Below, piece after piece: positions 11,029-22,290 of a stretch of DNA of 64,000 bases. Location: positions 28,533,362 to 28,597,361 of the forward strand of contig OY743170.1 of the NCBI GenBank assembly GCA_963555705.1, read 5' to 3'. Each line of letters begins with the position of its first letter. Positions within the stretch are counted from its first letter, which is position 1. This DNA is from Ligustrum vulgare. Lineage: Eukaryota > Streptophyta > Magnoliopsida > Lamiales > Oleaceae. The notes beneath the pieces are model-generated. The model saw nothing but the letters and a program-made list of their open reading frames with translations. It made no database searches and was not told the DNA's origin. Position numbers and translations under genes: made by a program.

Positions 11029-12468
11029 ATGCTGGTCAAAAGTATGGTCGCCACAGAGCATATCCGCCATTTGTCAGAGGCCTTCGATGTTTTGAGGAAA
11101 TATCGAATGAAGCTCAACCCAGCGAAATGTGCTTTTGGAGTAGCATTTGAAAAATTTCTGGGATTCATGGTAAACAGAAGAGGGATTGAAGCCAATCCCG
11201 ATAAAATCAAAGCTTTGATGAACATGCGATCTTCTCGGAGCCCAAAAGAAGTGCAAAGCTTGACCAGAAGGATTGCGGCTTTAAATCGGTTCGTTTCTAA
11301 GTCCATTGACAAATGCTTGCCATTTTTTAAGATCTTGAAGGGAGGGAAGCGATTCCAGTGGACGCTAGAATGTGAGCAAGCTTTTGCCGACCTGAAAGCA
11401 TTCTTGGGGCAGGCCCCATTGTTTTCAAAACCAAGAGCTGGCGAACCACTTTATCTATATTTAGCCGTATCAAAAGAGGCTGTTAGCTCAGTATTGATCA
11501 GAGAGGAAGATGGGAATCAATTCCCAATGTATTATGTAAGCAAAGCCATGCTGGATGCAGAAACACGTTACCTAGATATGGAGAAACTTGCTCTCTCGTT
11601 GATCACAGCAGCTTGCAAACTCCGCCCCTACTTTCAGTTACACTCCATACATGTTCTCATCAACTTTTCTATGAGGCAGGTGTTACAGAAACCAAATGTA
11701 TATGGGAGGTTAATGAAATGGGCGATAGAAGTCAGTGAGTACAACCTGCATTATGAACCTCGGACTGCTATAAAGGGTCAAGAATTAGCAGATTTCATAG
11801 TGGAGTTCACCCATCCTTCGGAGGTGGAGATGATTGAAAATGCGGAGGATAGCCGTGAGTGGAAGTTGTTTGTTGACGGGTCTTCGGCTGATGGGAGATC
11901 CGGGGCGGGTATACTACTAATGAGTCTGGAAGGATACAAACTACATAGTGCCATCCGCTTTGGCTTTAAAGCCTCAAAAAACGTTGCAGAATACGAGGCA
12001 CTCTTAGCTGGGCTAAGACTTGTGAAAGCTTTAAAGATTAGGTCCGTGGTGGCAAATAGTGACTCACAGCTTGTCGTAAGCCAGTTTAACGGACAATTCG
12101 CTGCTAAAGAACCAACCATGGTTGCTTACTTGAAAAAAATGAAAGATTTGGCTGCAAACTTTGGAAAAATAGAGTTACAGCATATTCCCAGAAATGAGAA
12201 ATCTAATGCAGATGCTTTATCCAAACTAGCAACCAGTAATGATTCCGAGCTCCACAATCTAATTCCAATTGATCATTTTATGACCTTTTCCATTGAGTCA
12301 GGAATGGAGATTTTGGAAATAGAAAAAGAAGGATCCTGGATGAGTCCCATACTAGCATACTTGAAGCATCAGATAGTACCAGACGAGCCGGAATCAGCTC
12401 GAAAATTGCAAAGATATGCTGCAAATTTCATACTCTTGGATGATCTACTTTATATCAATCCTGGATGA
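11029..12468 (+). pseudogene. Tat RT thumb plus dual RNase H domains
   Basis: 479 residues. The start follows the broken active site (DDMLVKS), then KCAFGVAFEKFLGFMVNRRG (thumb). The classical RNase H is at about residues 110-260 (QWTLECEQAFADLK, YVSKAMLDAETRYLDMEKLA). A second RNase H of archaeal/plant type is at about 275-400: WKLFVDGSSADGRSGAGILL, VAEYEALLAGLR, NSDSQLVVSQ, NADALSKLAT. The D, E and D residues are kept in the second domain. Presence of both domains marks the Tat clade. This frame itself has no stop. Confidence 0.88.
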
Positions 12469-13510
12469 GTTACTCCTCTCCTTTGCTGAGATGTGTTGGG
12501 CCAGAGGAAGGACGATATGTGATTAAAGAAATCCATGAGGGCATATGTGGAAATCATGCCGGGGCGTTGTCGCTGGCTCGGAAAGCCCTCAAAGGTATGC
12601 AACCATACCGCATTAGCCACATCATGAGTTGACTGTGGTAACTAGCCCCTTGGCCTTTTGCGAAGTGGGGGGTTGATATTATTGGTCATATGCCTAGGGG
12701 TGCTGGTAACAATTACTTTACAATAGTGGCAATTGACTACTTCACCAAGTGGGTCGAGGCAGAACCCCTGATGAGGATTACCGAGGCCAACACCACCAAG
12801 TTCATCTGGAAGAATTTTATATACAGATTCGGAATACCGCACTCGTTGATTAGTGATAATGCGATCAGTTCAAAAACAGAAGCATAGATGAATTGTGGGA
12901 CGATTTGGGAATTAAGAAATTATTTTCGTCTCCGCATCATCCACAAGCTAATGGGCAGGTTAAAACTGTGAATAAGACCATAAAAAACACCCTAAAGAGG
13001 AAGCTGGAATCCAAAAAAGGTGCATGGGTAGATGAACTCCCACAAGTATTATGGGCACTTCGGACCACCTCACACACTGCCACTGGTGAAATGCCTTTCT
13101 CCTTAGCGTATAGATCCGAGGCGGTATGCCTAGTTGAAATTGGGGTGCCTTCTCTTCGTCAAATCCATTATGACGAAGTGGGAAATGGAGAAGTACAGAG
13201 GGCTCGCTTGGATTTCCTCCTGAAAAAAAGGAGTAACTCTCAAAAAGTAATGACCAAGTACCATGAAAAAATGGCCCGCTACTACAACAAAAGGGTAAAG
13301 AGTCGGCACTTTAACATTGGGGATTTAGTCCTCAAAAAGGTCCTTCCCTCCACCCAAGAACCAGGAGTATGGACTTTAGGTCCTAACTGGGAAGGCCCTT
13401 ACAAAGTCACCACCGAGGTGGTACCCGACATGTATATGATCGAAGACCTATCCGGGGTACCTTTGTGTAGTCCTTGGAACACGAATCACCTTCGTCGCTA
13501 TTTTCAATAA
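12469..13510 (+). pseudogene. Tat integrase, broken
   Basis: Pieces in order: zinc-binding remnant (HEGICGNHAGALSLARKAL, about 12,534-12,590); rve core 12,640-12,887 (PFAKWGVDIIGHMP, FTIVAIDYFTKWVEAEPL, FGIPHSLISDN); core C-terminal and chromatin-binding tail 12,893-13,510 (SSPHHPQANGQVKTVNKTIK, ending WNTNHLRRYF). A stretch between zinc site and core is deleted. The third acidic catalytic residue, usually NGQAE, reads NGQVK. Stops occur near 12,466 and 12,885. Confidence 0.88.
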
Positions 13511-14165
13511 ATCAAATCCCTCTTCGGTGGTCACAACGTCTCCATATAATTTAATATTTTTTTTTGAGTGAGTTACATTAAGGATTGCATCAAGTGCTAT
13601 CGATAAACATAGCGGATAGTAAAAATACCTAAATTATTTTGTTTATGGGAGAGTACAACTCCATTATGCTTGAACTTTGTTAAAACAAGGGACTCTTATA
13701 AACCCCTACTACAATCACTGCGAGCTGGTTGAAAACATTAACGCCATCAGTAAGAACTGGTCCAAACTAACAAATCGTAAGGAGAAGGGATCACAGGTGT
13801 TACAAAGTGTAATTCAGATATGTTCAAGTGTTTGTAAAAATCAGATCTAACTAGTAAACATAAATGCCTCAAACCACTTAGATCTGAGGGACTATCCTCA
13901 TACAACTGTACAATGCGTTTAAAAGGCATCTGCATTTGGAAGCATTCAAACTTAATCAAATGATGTCATATAAACCAAAACTTGTGGTCAACGAAGTCGA
14001 ACTTCACAAAATGATCCAAACAGCAAGCAAATTAAATCATTGCATTTACAGTTTACAAACTAAATCATTACGTTTACAAATGTAAAACTCATTGCATTTA
14101 CATTCTGAAAAATATTCAAGAAATATACAATATGCAAAATGGCAAAGGATAAATACAAAAAAAGA
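13511..14165 (+). other. Tat non-coding spacer between integrase and antisense ORF
   Basis: AT-rich, no supported gene. It separates the convergent sense pol and antisense ORF, so it should hold their 3' ends. 'AATAAA'-like motifs fall near 13,507 on the plus strand and near 13,560-13,620 on either strand. Confidence 0.5.
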
Positions 14166-16952
14166 TTACGGAGGAGGGACATCTTCTGAAGAGTTTTTGC
14201 CAGGTACATCCGTAGGATCATCAAAGGAATCGCCCTTGTCCACATTTTGAGGTTCAGGGTACAAGGCTTCGATGGGGGATAGGTCCAAAGTTGGGAAAGC
14301 TTCGTTCACATCCCCCAAAGCCATCCTGGCCCCTATATTCCCAAAGACCCTCTGCATGGCCTCATACTCTAGTGTCTCTTCAAAAGTGTCTTTAAAATTC
14401 TGGATTGCCTCAGACACCTTGGCATTCAGAGCTTTCTCCACTCGTGTCATAACGGTCTGCTCCAGAACTTCCGTGATTCTAGATTGTATATGCCGTTCCA
14501 GAGAGGCAAGATCCTCCTCTGCCTTTCTCCTAGCTTCTACCTCTCTCCCCAATTTCTTAGTGGCTGCTGCCACCTCAGCCTCTAGCTTAGCTTTGGCCGC
14601 ATTGGCTGCTGTCAGGGCCTCAGAAGTTATTGACTGAGCCCGGTTGGAGTCGTCCAATTTCTTATAGAGGGATGCCACATCTGCCTCGGAAGCATGAAGA
14701 TCGTGCTTTAACTTTTCATTTCTTCTTGAAGACGTTTGGCTGTCACCCTATCTTCCGAGGAGGCCTTGCGAGCGATGGACAGATGCTCCTTGAGGTCCTT
14801 AATCTCCCTCAGCATATTTTTCGCGTGACGGAGTGCAGTCTCAGCATTCTTCTTGTCCCGCTGCGCCTCCTCCACTGATGACTCCACCTCGTCAATAAGG
14901 GCCAATGCCCTAGCATTCATAGCTTTGGCAGCAAGCAGGTTACGGTGCGGAGTGGCACTGTAAGAGAAGGCAGACCAGCCCTCTGTTCAAAATTGCTCAG
15001 TGACCAAGGAAGCCCTGGCAGGAGGAGAACTGGGGGAGTCAAACAAGGAAGGACTGAAAGTAACATCCCTAGGGAAAACACTGGCTTTAATCTGTTTGAG
15101 CTCTTTTGATCCCGTGGGTGTCACTTCGTAAGCCAAGTCTGGGATATACACAGAAGGCTCATCCTCCAAGTCTTGAGTCTCTAGGGGCGGAGGTGCGTAG
15201 GTCGTTTCCTTGCCCCTTCTGAGCCTCTTCAAAGGGGTGGGTTCCTCCTCAGATACGTGCTCAGAGATATCCTCGGATAAGGGAGATGGCACATAAACAT
15301 TCTTAGACTCCCTCTCCCTCTTAGAGCCGCCCCTGACCTTTTTCCCTTCTCCGTTACAGTAACCTTCTTAGGTTCATCCCCTTTTTCCAAGATAGGCAGT
15401 TGGGGACCCACCGGCAGCAGACTGGGTGGTGGCAGTAATGCAGGAAGAGGACCCTCAAGTTGGACAGTGGACGCCTCGGATGCCTCCTTTTCCACCCCTA
15501 CTTGCATGTTAACAAGTACTGCTTTCCGCCTCTTTTCAATTTCGCTGCCATGGCGAAGGGCAGGAGGGATCTTTTTGGCCATAAGACCCTTCAAGGAAAT
15601 CTTCGGAAAGTCTTTGGAACCTAGCAAGAAAAGAAGGAGAATGAGGCTACGAACGGACGAGGCATAAGATATGAAATCATTAAGGAAACAAACTTACTCA
15701 TAGCTCGCATAAGACCATGCTTAACAAAGAGTTTATTTTGTTGAATGACCTCCTGAAAAGTGCCCTTGTAGGTAAACAAGCGCCTGACTGCCACTAAGTC
15801 CGCGTCGGAGAGGAGGCAAGCAAAAGTGTCCCCTGCTATAAACATATTACGTGTAAAAAAAATAAGTAAAGAAAGATGAACAGAAAATAAAAAAGTGGAT
15901 GACGCATGGCACGTAAGGACGCAAAAGCGAATACAAGACTCACTAGGTAGGGAAAGAGTTCGGGGAACGGTGATTTCCGGACTAGGATCCACAGGTGAGC
16001 TCTGTCACTTTCCCACAACCCAAAATCATTGGTTCCTCCAGTTCTTTATCGAAGTGGGATGACCAGTAATAATAGGAGGATATGAGCCTCTGGGAGACAA
16101 GTAGTACCAGTCCCTGACATCCGACCTCACATCCTTCTCCCTTCTAACAGATTTCTTCAAGGTATATAAGGTGTGGATGATGTGCAGGGAGATGGGGTAG
16201 TCAGGATTGACCTCTTACCACACCAGCCAAGTACCCACCGCCTGCATCCAGAAATTTGGGGCCAACTGGTAGGGCATAAGTTGTAACTCTTAAGTAGATC
16301 CCTGAAAACGGGGTGTAGGGGAAGTCTTATCCCGCAGGATAGAGCATCATAACACACGGCCACCTGACCTGGGGGAGGGCTACAGGGTCGGAAAAAGGTG
16401 TAGGGTGCACCAATCGAACCCCTTCTAGCATCCTGAATTTCACTGAAGCTCCAGCCAAATCAACCCCCCGAATTTTCGTGGCAATCTCGCTGCTTTCCCA
16501 AGACTCTGGATTTGGATAAGGCTCTACATGATACCCTGACATTTTATTTACCAGGTCTACCCAACCTTCAACTTGGGCTATTTCCTCCTCGGAAAGCCCC
16601 AGCTCTTCCCTATGTGCCCTAAATGGGGCCCTAATAATTAATCCGAGGTCCTGTGACCGGAAGAAGAGCCCACTGACTCTCCCCTTTCCAAATCCCTGTC
16701 CCCCTTGCTTCGAAGCTCCCGCAAAGAAGCCTCCTCCTCGGATGGTAGATGAGTCATGTAGCTCTGGTCCTTTTCTTCTTCGCTGTCAGAATCACCCAAA
16801 TAAATTATACCACTGCATTTCCTATTCCTCCTCCTAATCTGCTCCCTAAAGAAGTGGGAACTAAAAACCGATAAAGACAATGGGCAGAAACCTCTGACAG
16901 GAATCGTCATTGCCAACAGTTCCTGTGAACCCGTTTCCCTAACTCTTTCCAT
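14166..16952 (-). pseudogene. Antisense ORF (aORF) of Tat element, with predicted introns
   Basis: A chain of minus-strand frames from 16,952 down to 14,166. N-terminal acidic segment (IIYLGDSDSEEEKDQSYM). Middle block 16,157-16,542 with IRLPLHPVFRDLLKSYNLCP, the motif of the 'putative gypsy type transposon' domain found in antisense ORFs of plant Tat elements. Then LVAVRRLFTYKGTFQEVIQQ (about 15,750), a proline/glutamate-rich section, and a C-terminal coiled coil rich in A, E and K (14,166-14,920; AANAAKAKLEAEVAAATKKL). Two stretches look like introns (see the findings). At least one frameshift near 16,280. Role unknown; antisense to the element, so expressed from its own promoter. Confidence 0.8.
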
Positions 16953-17763
16953 TTTTTGTTCTTAAAAATGGGCCAAACTCACCAACGGGAAAACAAAATG
17001 CAAAACAAAATTTTCAATCCCACACTTGAAGATTAGAAATAAAAAAGTTCGGCACGTACAAAGGAAAATAAATTTACCTTCAAAAAACGAACGTTCGGGA
17101 TTGTATACTCGAAATGAGAAACACGCCAATGAAAGCTGTTAAAACGGCAAAGGCAGTTTGTTGGGTAAAAAGCCCTTGACGAGACGCTGCAACTTCTTGC
17201 GAGAATATTACTACAAAAATTCTGAGAAAATGGTAAAGGGAAGATAATGAGACGAAGGAGGATTTATAGGGAACCTAATGATCTAGAGCTCTTGGTCTTT
17301 GAGCCGCATGATTGATGCGGGTAACCCACGCCTCTTGGGGAATGGGCTAATCAAGGCACCAGATGTCGGAGGAAGGGAAGAAACTGTTCAGCTACCACAG
17401 TAAGTGCCACGTGCGGCAAAAATTTCACTCCTATCACCTTTATATTTCTTGGGAACCAATATCAGTAACCCCTTTTTATTAAATACACCGTCTAAGAAAC
17501 GTGCTAGTGCGATCCCAACCTTCACTTAGGAGGGAAAAACCAAAGTAGGAGGTCGGCTATACTCTGAATCCGAACTTTCCATAAGGAATGTTATTCCTGA
17601 CCTTAAAATCGCCGCGCTACATAGTGACTCCCAGCGGGCAGATGGCGGAATAACTACAAAATATTGGATATAACAAATGATGAAACTTGAACAAAATTAT
17701 TACTACGAAACTATGACAAATTTAATTCGCCCATGAATGACCAAATCGGATTTGAGGGACTAG
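16953..17763 (+). other. Tat 3' non-coding region and likely aORF promoter
   Basis: No coding frame. Lies between the start of the antisense ORF and the 3' LTR, so it must carry that ORF's promoter. A minus-strand TATA candidate is the run near 17,260 ('gaggatttataggg' on the plus strand, CCCTATAAATCC on the minus). The last bases before the LTR, TTTGAGGGACTAG, are a weak polypurine tract. Confidence 0.5.
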
Positions 17764-18445
17764 TGTTGAGACCGTGCCCAAAGACATAGTACATTGAACT
17801 ACCAGCGAAGGCCCAATAGGGGCCCAAAGGACCTTAGCCCACGATTAAAGTCTAGGGCTTCACCTTGGGCCAACTGCTGAGGTAGAATAGCACGTGAACT
17901 TCTTTGGCCGAGATGATTTACGTCTATCCGATGTGCTTCACGTTTAGCCGAAGTACTTTACGGTGACACCACAGATGTGATGGGACAACGGATGAAGTCA
18001 GAGATGTGACATCGCCTTTACCAAAAGTGACAGACGCCCATCCCCTACCAAACGTAGCAATGATTACTGTCAAAAAATAAGATTTTCCTCTCCAACCACT
18101 AGGGTAAATACACGTGTAAAGTCCACCACGTGTCATCATCCAAGATTATAAATTCCTCTATAAATAGAACACTCCTCCCGCCTGGAAAAGGGTTAGCAAT
18201 TTCATACTCTTGATTAAATATTTTATTCTCACTCCCTTTTCTCTCTTTTACACACTTATATTTCCCGCACCCAATTTATATATTCTTGAAATGGGCACTG
18301 ACTTTAGCATCGGAGTGCAAACGGGAGCCACCTCGGCCCCCTTTCCAAACTGATTGTTTGTCACAGTACGCAGGAGATCCACGTGTTCAAGAGGGAGGAG
18401 CTGAGACGTGTTGGTCCAAGGTCCAGCCGGATTTTGTGGTCAACA
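17764..18445 (+). repeat. 3' LTR of Tat element
   Basis: 682 bp, same ends as the 5' LTR. The right target duplication GGCTC follows at 18,446-18,450, after which the copia leader resumes. Confidence 0.92.
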
Positions 18446-18450
18446 GGCTC

Positions 18451-19113
18451 ACAGGCCCAAATACAACAAGAGATAAAATTAACCATTCAATACATCCACA
18501 TTGTCGAGTCCATAATCATCCACTAGTATAACATTCATCACATAAATGCATCCCCATATAATATCTAATATATATATATATATATAGACACGCGCGCGCG
18601 CACACACACACACATTTCAAGTTTCTAGCAATTATAGGTTATCTAAACAATTTAGATAAAATGATCGGAATAATTAATGAATTAATTAATCAACTTATTT
18701 AATTAGCTGGATTTATTTAATCAAAATCAAATTTTAATTAAATATCGAATTAGAGTCCAACTCTAATTAAAAAGTTTAAGGGAAATTTGAATTATTGCCT
18801 AAACCTCCTAAATAAAATAAAATTCAATAATTAATTAACTAAATTAATCAATTATCAAAAATCAAATTTTAATTAAATGCATATTGGAGTCCAACTCCAA
18901 TATCACGATTTTCAGGGCAATTGAATTTTAATTTAATAATTTAATTCCTGTTAGTGTTCCGACACCAAGAATTTTCTATTCAAAACAAATTTCGAAAAAT
19001 TGAAAATCAATTTCCCCAATTGCTAGAAACCAAAAACAAGAACAATTAACAATTAATTGCACCAAGATTCAAAAAACATCTTCTAACAAATACAAAGTAG
19101 GTTCTGATACGAC
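18451..19113 (-). other. Copia leader, right half, and primer site
   Basis: Non-coding AT-rich leader. It includes a compound microsatellite at 18,569-18,614: (TA)n, then (CG)n, then (CA)n. 'aatcaaattttaattaaat' occurs twice (18,724; 18,859), each followed by a 'gagtccaactc' motif, an imperfect duplication of about 135 bp. 'GGTTCTGATAC' at about 19,100-19,110 is the complement of a tRNA-Met type primer site for a minus-strand element. Confidence 0.55.
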
Positions 19114-19430
19114 TATTGAGAATTTACTTAATCATGCATAGTGGAATTTAATTTTTTTTTCAATTCCCAAACCAAGGATCTGCTTTTTGTTTAAATAGAA
19201 GTAGTGATAAAAACAATACTTCTTGATTGTTTTGCAGACGGATCTAAGAATCTTGTTTTCTTTGATATACTTACACATTACAGCTCTCCAATTGTTCAAC
19301 ATTCAAAGGTGATCCTCACGAGAGACAAAAAAAAGAGATTAGAGTTTCTCTATTCCTGTACTAGCAAAAGAATAATGAATTTAGTTATCTGTTTCTAAAC
19401 CCTAAATTTGACTTGGGTACAATTCGTCAA
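19114..19430 (-). repeat. Probable copia 5' LTR
   Basis: Begins TATTGAGAATTTAC directly beside the primer site, where TGTTGAG would be usual. The far end is not resolved. No matching second LTR lies in the window. Confidence 0.4.
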
Positions 19431-19559
19431 ATATGACCCCTCTTTAGAGGCGCATATCATTTACATGTTAACTATAGCTTGACCTCAAAAACTTCACGAA
19501 ATGGCGTGTCACTAGGTGCTCTTTTCTCATTTCAACTGCGAGATGAACCCAAAAAGTGG

Positions 19560-20170
19560 GGATGTCATAGAGGTGACTTAATGGTCGACCAACGTGTGGT
19601 CATAGATGGACCCATAAGATAATGTTGATGAAGTTTCATTATCCACCATCATTTACCTGGTGCACGCTACTTTGCTCTCATAATCAAGGCATCATTGTGA
19701 GGATATTAATTATACCCCTAGGACGTCTTCCTCGGTGAAAGTAATAAGTTCGCTACCTTTGCTCGCTCCAGGAGATTGATTATTGACATGTAGCTAGTCA
19801 TTTGAAGGTCTCTTGCCTCATTGTCATAATTTCTTTGGGCGTTCTTAGACTTTCCAAAGATGGTGTCTGTCTTCTGATACGAGCATTGTCAATGTCTACT
19901 GGAGGGTCTCTTCCTTTTCCTATATTTAAGCATAGGTTCTCTTTTGTCGTCGAGAGAGTTTTCTCTAGGGGCCATCAAGCCTCTTCCTGCCTAGGCTTTG
20001 CATTTTTCCTTAGAGGGGGTGAGTTTCCTTGTTGTGGGGGAAAATCTCCTATTGTAGCACACGAGGAATATTATGCTCTATGGCATTTTCCAGGTCTAGA
20101 CAATCAGTGGTATTATGATCGTATGCTTGGTGGAAGTTGCGATAGGGCTTTGAGTACCTAGGAGCCCGTT
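19560..20170 (-). pseudogene. Ty3/gypsy gag-protease remnant
   Basis: Minus strand. Near 20,100-20,165 the frame reads YRNFHQAYDHNTTDCLDLEN, a Tat-style gag knuckle (YCxFHxxxGHxTxxCxxLExxIE). Near 19,740 it reads SKGSELITFTEEDVLGV and near 19,640 MMVDNETSSTLSYGSIYDHT, matching the protease lead-in ITFxEEDxxGV and active site VDNGSSxxILY. Stops are frequent. Different sequence from the protease at 9,487, so another family. Confidence 0.65.
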
Positions 20171-20399
20171 GATACGTTTTTTATGGCCTCATGGTGGGCT
20201 CCTACACTGGGTCTTACTGGGTCAAGTGACCTAGTAAAATTTTGGCCCATTTTTTTTCTTTTTTAATATCGCATGTTACGCCCACAACCCAGAAGCAGAG
20301 AAGAGAAGTCAGAAGAAGGAAAACCTAGATCCGGCTTGCAGTGCCGCTAGATTCGCTGCCTCAGTCCATGTCTGCACCGCCACCGCTCTTAGTCCATGA

Positions 20400-20575
20400 C
20401 CTATCTGCACCACTGGCAACCGCTGCTTCCTGCACGCTTGCGATTCCTCAAGGTGGCAATTTCGTGATTCTGGCTCAACTTCATCTTCTGCACCACTGGC
20501 AACCGCTTCTGCCGGCACACTTGTGATTCCTCAAGGTGGCGATTTCGTGATTGTGGCTCAACTTTGTCTTCGAAG
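20400..20575. repeat. Two-copy tandem repeat of about 84 bp
   Basis: Units begin 'caccactggcaaccgct' at about 20,408 and 20,491. Each contains 'gattcctcaaggtggc' and 'tttcgtgatt.tggctcaact'. A minus-strand frame of 98 residues spans both units and repeats its residues accordingly. No gene is recognised in 20,170-21,000. The part 20,760-20,900 is a low-complexity run built on 'aaaatacccttaaaa'. Confidence 0.7.
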
Positions 20576-21008
20576 CTTTGTTTTTGTGTGTCCTCGAGTG
20601 AAACCTCAAGGTCAAGGCTCAGTCTGCGGACTGCACTGCATAAGAAAAAGGTTAGTTCATTTGACACTTCGACAGTTTCGACTTGCTGCCATTTCATGAA
20701 TTAGTGAATTTTAAATGATAATATGATTTATGAAGATTGAGGGCCGAATTAGTGAATTTTAACGAGGAAATACATGAAAATACCCTTAAAAACTTACCAA
20801 TTTTTGAAAATACCCTAACAATTTTATATCTTTTAAAAATAGCCTTAAACACTATAAACTACAACAAATACCCTTATATATCATATTTCAACTAAACCCA
20901 TTAAAATTTAGAAAAGTTACAACCTAGTCCTTGAAATTTTATATACTTTTATTAATTTTGTTTATGATTTGATTTGATTTTTGTTCGCTCATAATAGCAC
21001 CCCTCACT

Positions 21009-21020
21009 TAGTATCAGAGC
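21009..21020 (+). promoter_or_regulatory. tRNA-Met primer-binding-site-like sequence
   Basis: TAGTATCAGAGC matches 11 of 12 bases of TGGTATCAGAGC, the minus-strand primer site shared by caulimovirids and many retrotransposons. It lies 4 bases ahead of the first viral ORF, at the left end of the integrant. Confidence 0.65.
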
Positions 21021-21023
21021 TAT

Positions 21024-21308
21024 ATGACAGATCTAAAAGATAAATATTATATGACAAAAAATAAAAACGAAAATATAATATATACATCAAGATTTATAAT
21101 TATGCATACATTAATACTACCCGATAATTATAAAATAGAAATTTTGAACACTTTAAAAGATTTAGATAAAGATGTAAGAAGAGAAATATATGATCTAATA
21201 AATTTCTATATAATAAAAGAAGATTTTATCATAAACGAAATATTAGATTTAATCCACAAAGATATACTAGAAAAGTTATATAAAGATTATAGAAATGGAT
21301 TATCGTAG
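21024..21308 (+). CDS. Caulimovirid small ORF a
   Basis: 94 codons from ATG, rich in K, I, D and Y, predicted largely helical, no domain I recognise. It overlaps the next ORF by 14 bases, the close packing usual in caulimovirids. Position just after the primer site matches small ORFs of unknown function in the family. Intact, but surrounded by broken viral genes, so probably not expressed as a viral protein. Confidence 0.6.
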   Translation: MTDLKDKYYMTKNKNENIIYTSRFIIMHTLILPDNYKIEILNTLKDLDKDVRREIYDLINFYIIKEDFIINEILDLIHKDILEKLYKDYRNGLS

Positions 21309-21681
21309 AGCGGATCCTCAATTAGTTAGATATCTAGACATAGAAACAAATGAAAAATTAGATTTAATAGTAGAACAAAGAAGAAATTTAATGGACCAAA
21401 TAAGAGAAGAAAGAAATATAAAACGACAAGAAAAATTAAGATTAAAATTATTGGAGAAAAAGAGAGAATATTTTGATAGAATTTTAAAACAATTACCAAA
21501 AATTCAAACGATTTTAGAAGACAAAGAAAAAACTAGAAAAGAAAAATATGATAAAACAAACACATTGGAAGACTATCTAAAATATCATAGAATATATCAT
21601 AGAAAATTAATGATTGGATCAATAGAAGAATATTGTGAATATCAAATAATGAATTATAAAGAAGCAAAATATGAAACATAA
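21295..21681 (+). CDS. Caulimovirid small ORF b
   Basis: 128 codons, begins MDYRRADPQLVRYLDIETNE. A highly charged helical stretch (residues about 25-85: RNLMDQIREERNIKRQEKLR) suggests a coiled coil or nucleic-acid-binding helix. No family recognised. Overlaps ORF a by 14 bases and is followed after 38 bases by ORF c. Confidence 0.6.
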   Translation: MDYRRADPQLVRYLDIETNEKLDLIVEQRRNLMDQIREERNIKRQEKLRLKLLEKKREYFDRILKQLPKIQTILEDKEKTRKEKYDKTNTLEDYLKYHRIYHRKLMIGSIEEYCEYQIMNYKEAKYET

Positions 21682-21719
21682 TTTATTCTAGAAATCGAAC
21701 ATATTAAAGGAAGAAATTA

Positions 21720-22289
21720 ATGACAGAATTTCCAGAAATAAAATTTGAAAAACAAATAATAGAAAATATAAGACTTCCAGTTGGATCTTATCAAATAAAA
21801 GGAGCTAATACAACTATATTTCAACCATTAAGCTCATGGGGAGAATCTGACGGATTTCTTAACATGCAATTAAATTGGATAAGTGCATTTTTATGGCAAA
21901 CATATAAAAACATAAATTTACAAGATAAATTAGCTATCGAAGAATTAAAACAATTAAATATACAGGACATGAATATCAAAGAAAAATTACAAAATATTCA
22001 AAATAAACCAACAATGCAATTTAAAGAATTAAAAGAAATGATAGGAGAAGTTAAAAATATAGATGAAGAAATCTTAAAAGAATTCCAAAGAAAATCAGGA
22101 GAATTAATTAATCAAGATAAAATTGGAATAATTATAGAAAAAATAGATAGGTTAAATGAAAAAATAAGAAAGAATGAAAATGAAAAAATCATATCAATAG
22201 AAGAAAGAATCAAAAAGCTAGAAATAAAAATAGATGATATGTATGACAGACTATTTAAGGTACAAAAAACTCAAAAACCAAAAGTATAA
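21720..22289 (+). CDS. Caulimovirid ORF c, coiled-coil protein
   Basis: 189 codons. The N-terminus (residues 15-60: IRLPVGSYQIKGANTTIFQP, ISAFLWQTYKNI) looks globular; the second half is a long heptad-like K/E/I/L coiled coil. By position and composition it may correspond to the virion-associated or aphid-factor-like small proteins of caulimovirids, but no sequence motif proves this. Intact. Confidence 0.6.
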   Translation: MTEFPEIKFEKQIIENIRLPVGSYQIKGANTTIFQPLSSWGESDGFLNMQLNWISAFLWQTYKNINLQDKLAIEELKQLNIQDMNIKEKLQNIQNKPTMQFKELKEMIGEVKNIDEEILKEFQRKSGELINQDKIGIIIEKIDRLNEKIRKNENEKIISIEERIKKLEIKIDDMYDRLFKVQKTQKPKV

Positions 22290-22290
22290 A

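Larger units (their letters stand above)
7229..18445 (+). mobile_element. Complete Tat-lineage Ty3/gypsy element with antisense ORF
   Basis: An 11.2-kb plus-strand element bounded by LTRs (7,229-7,892; 17,764-18,445), both TG...CA, and by a perfect 5-bp target duplication GGCTC (7,224-7,228; 18,446-18,450). Internal order: primer site, gag, protease, RT, classical RNase H, second (archaeal-type) RNase H, integrase, 3' non-coding, antisense ORF, polypurine tract. The dual RNase H and the antisense ORF before the 3' LTR are known traits of the Tat clade (Retand and Ogre relatives). Stops, frameshifts, a gag inversion and mutated catalytic residues make it inactive. Confidence 0.92.
4197..19430 (-). 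mobile_element. Ty1/copia element, decayed, split by a Tat element
   Basis: Minus-strand copia order: LTR about 19,114-19,430, tRNA-Met primer site about 19,100, leader, gag (about 5,751-6,200), GAG-pre-integrase (4,786-5,106), integrase (4,197-4,780). Reverse transcriptase and RNase H would lie further left and are cut off by the family A insertion. The leader is split by the Tat element at 7,229-18,445 plus its target duplication. Coding parts hold many stops. The outer LTR end is not resolved. Confidence 0.65.

Noticed and set aside
20341..20697. Opposed frames at 20.3-20.7 kb as a real gene
   Set aside because: They arise from an 84-bp tandem repeat and no family is recognised.
21024..22289. 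Small A-rich ORFs as host genes
   Set aside because: They are packed head to tail with viral coat, movement and RT genes, have no introns and share the viral base bias.
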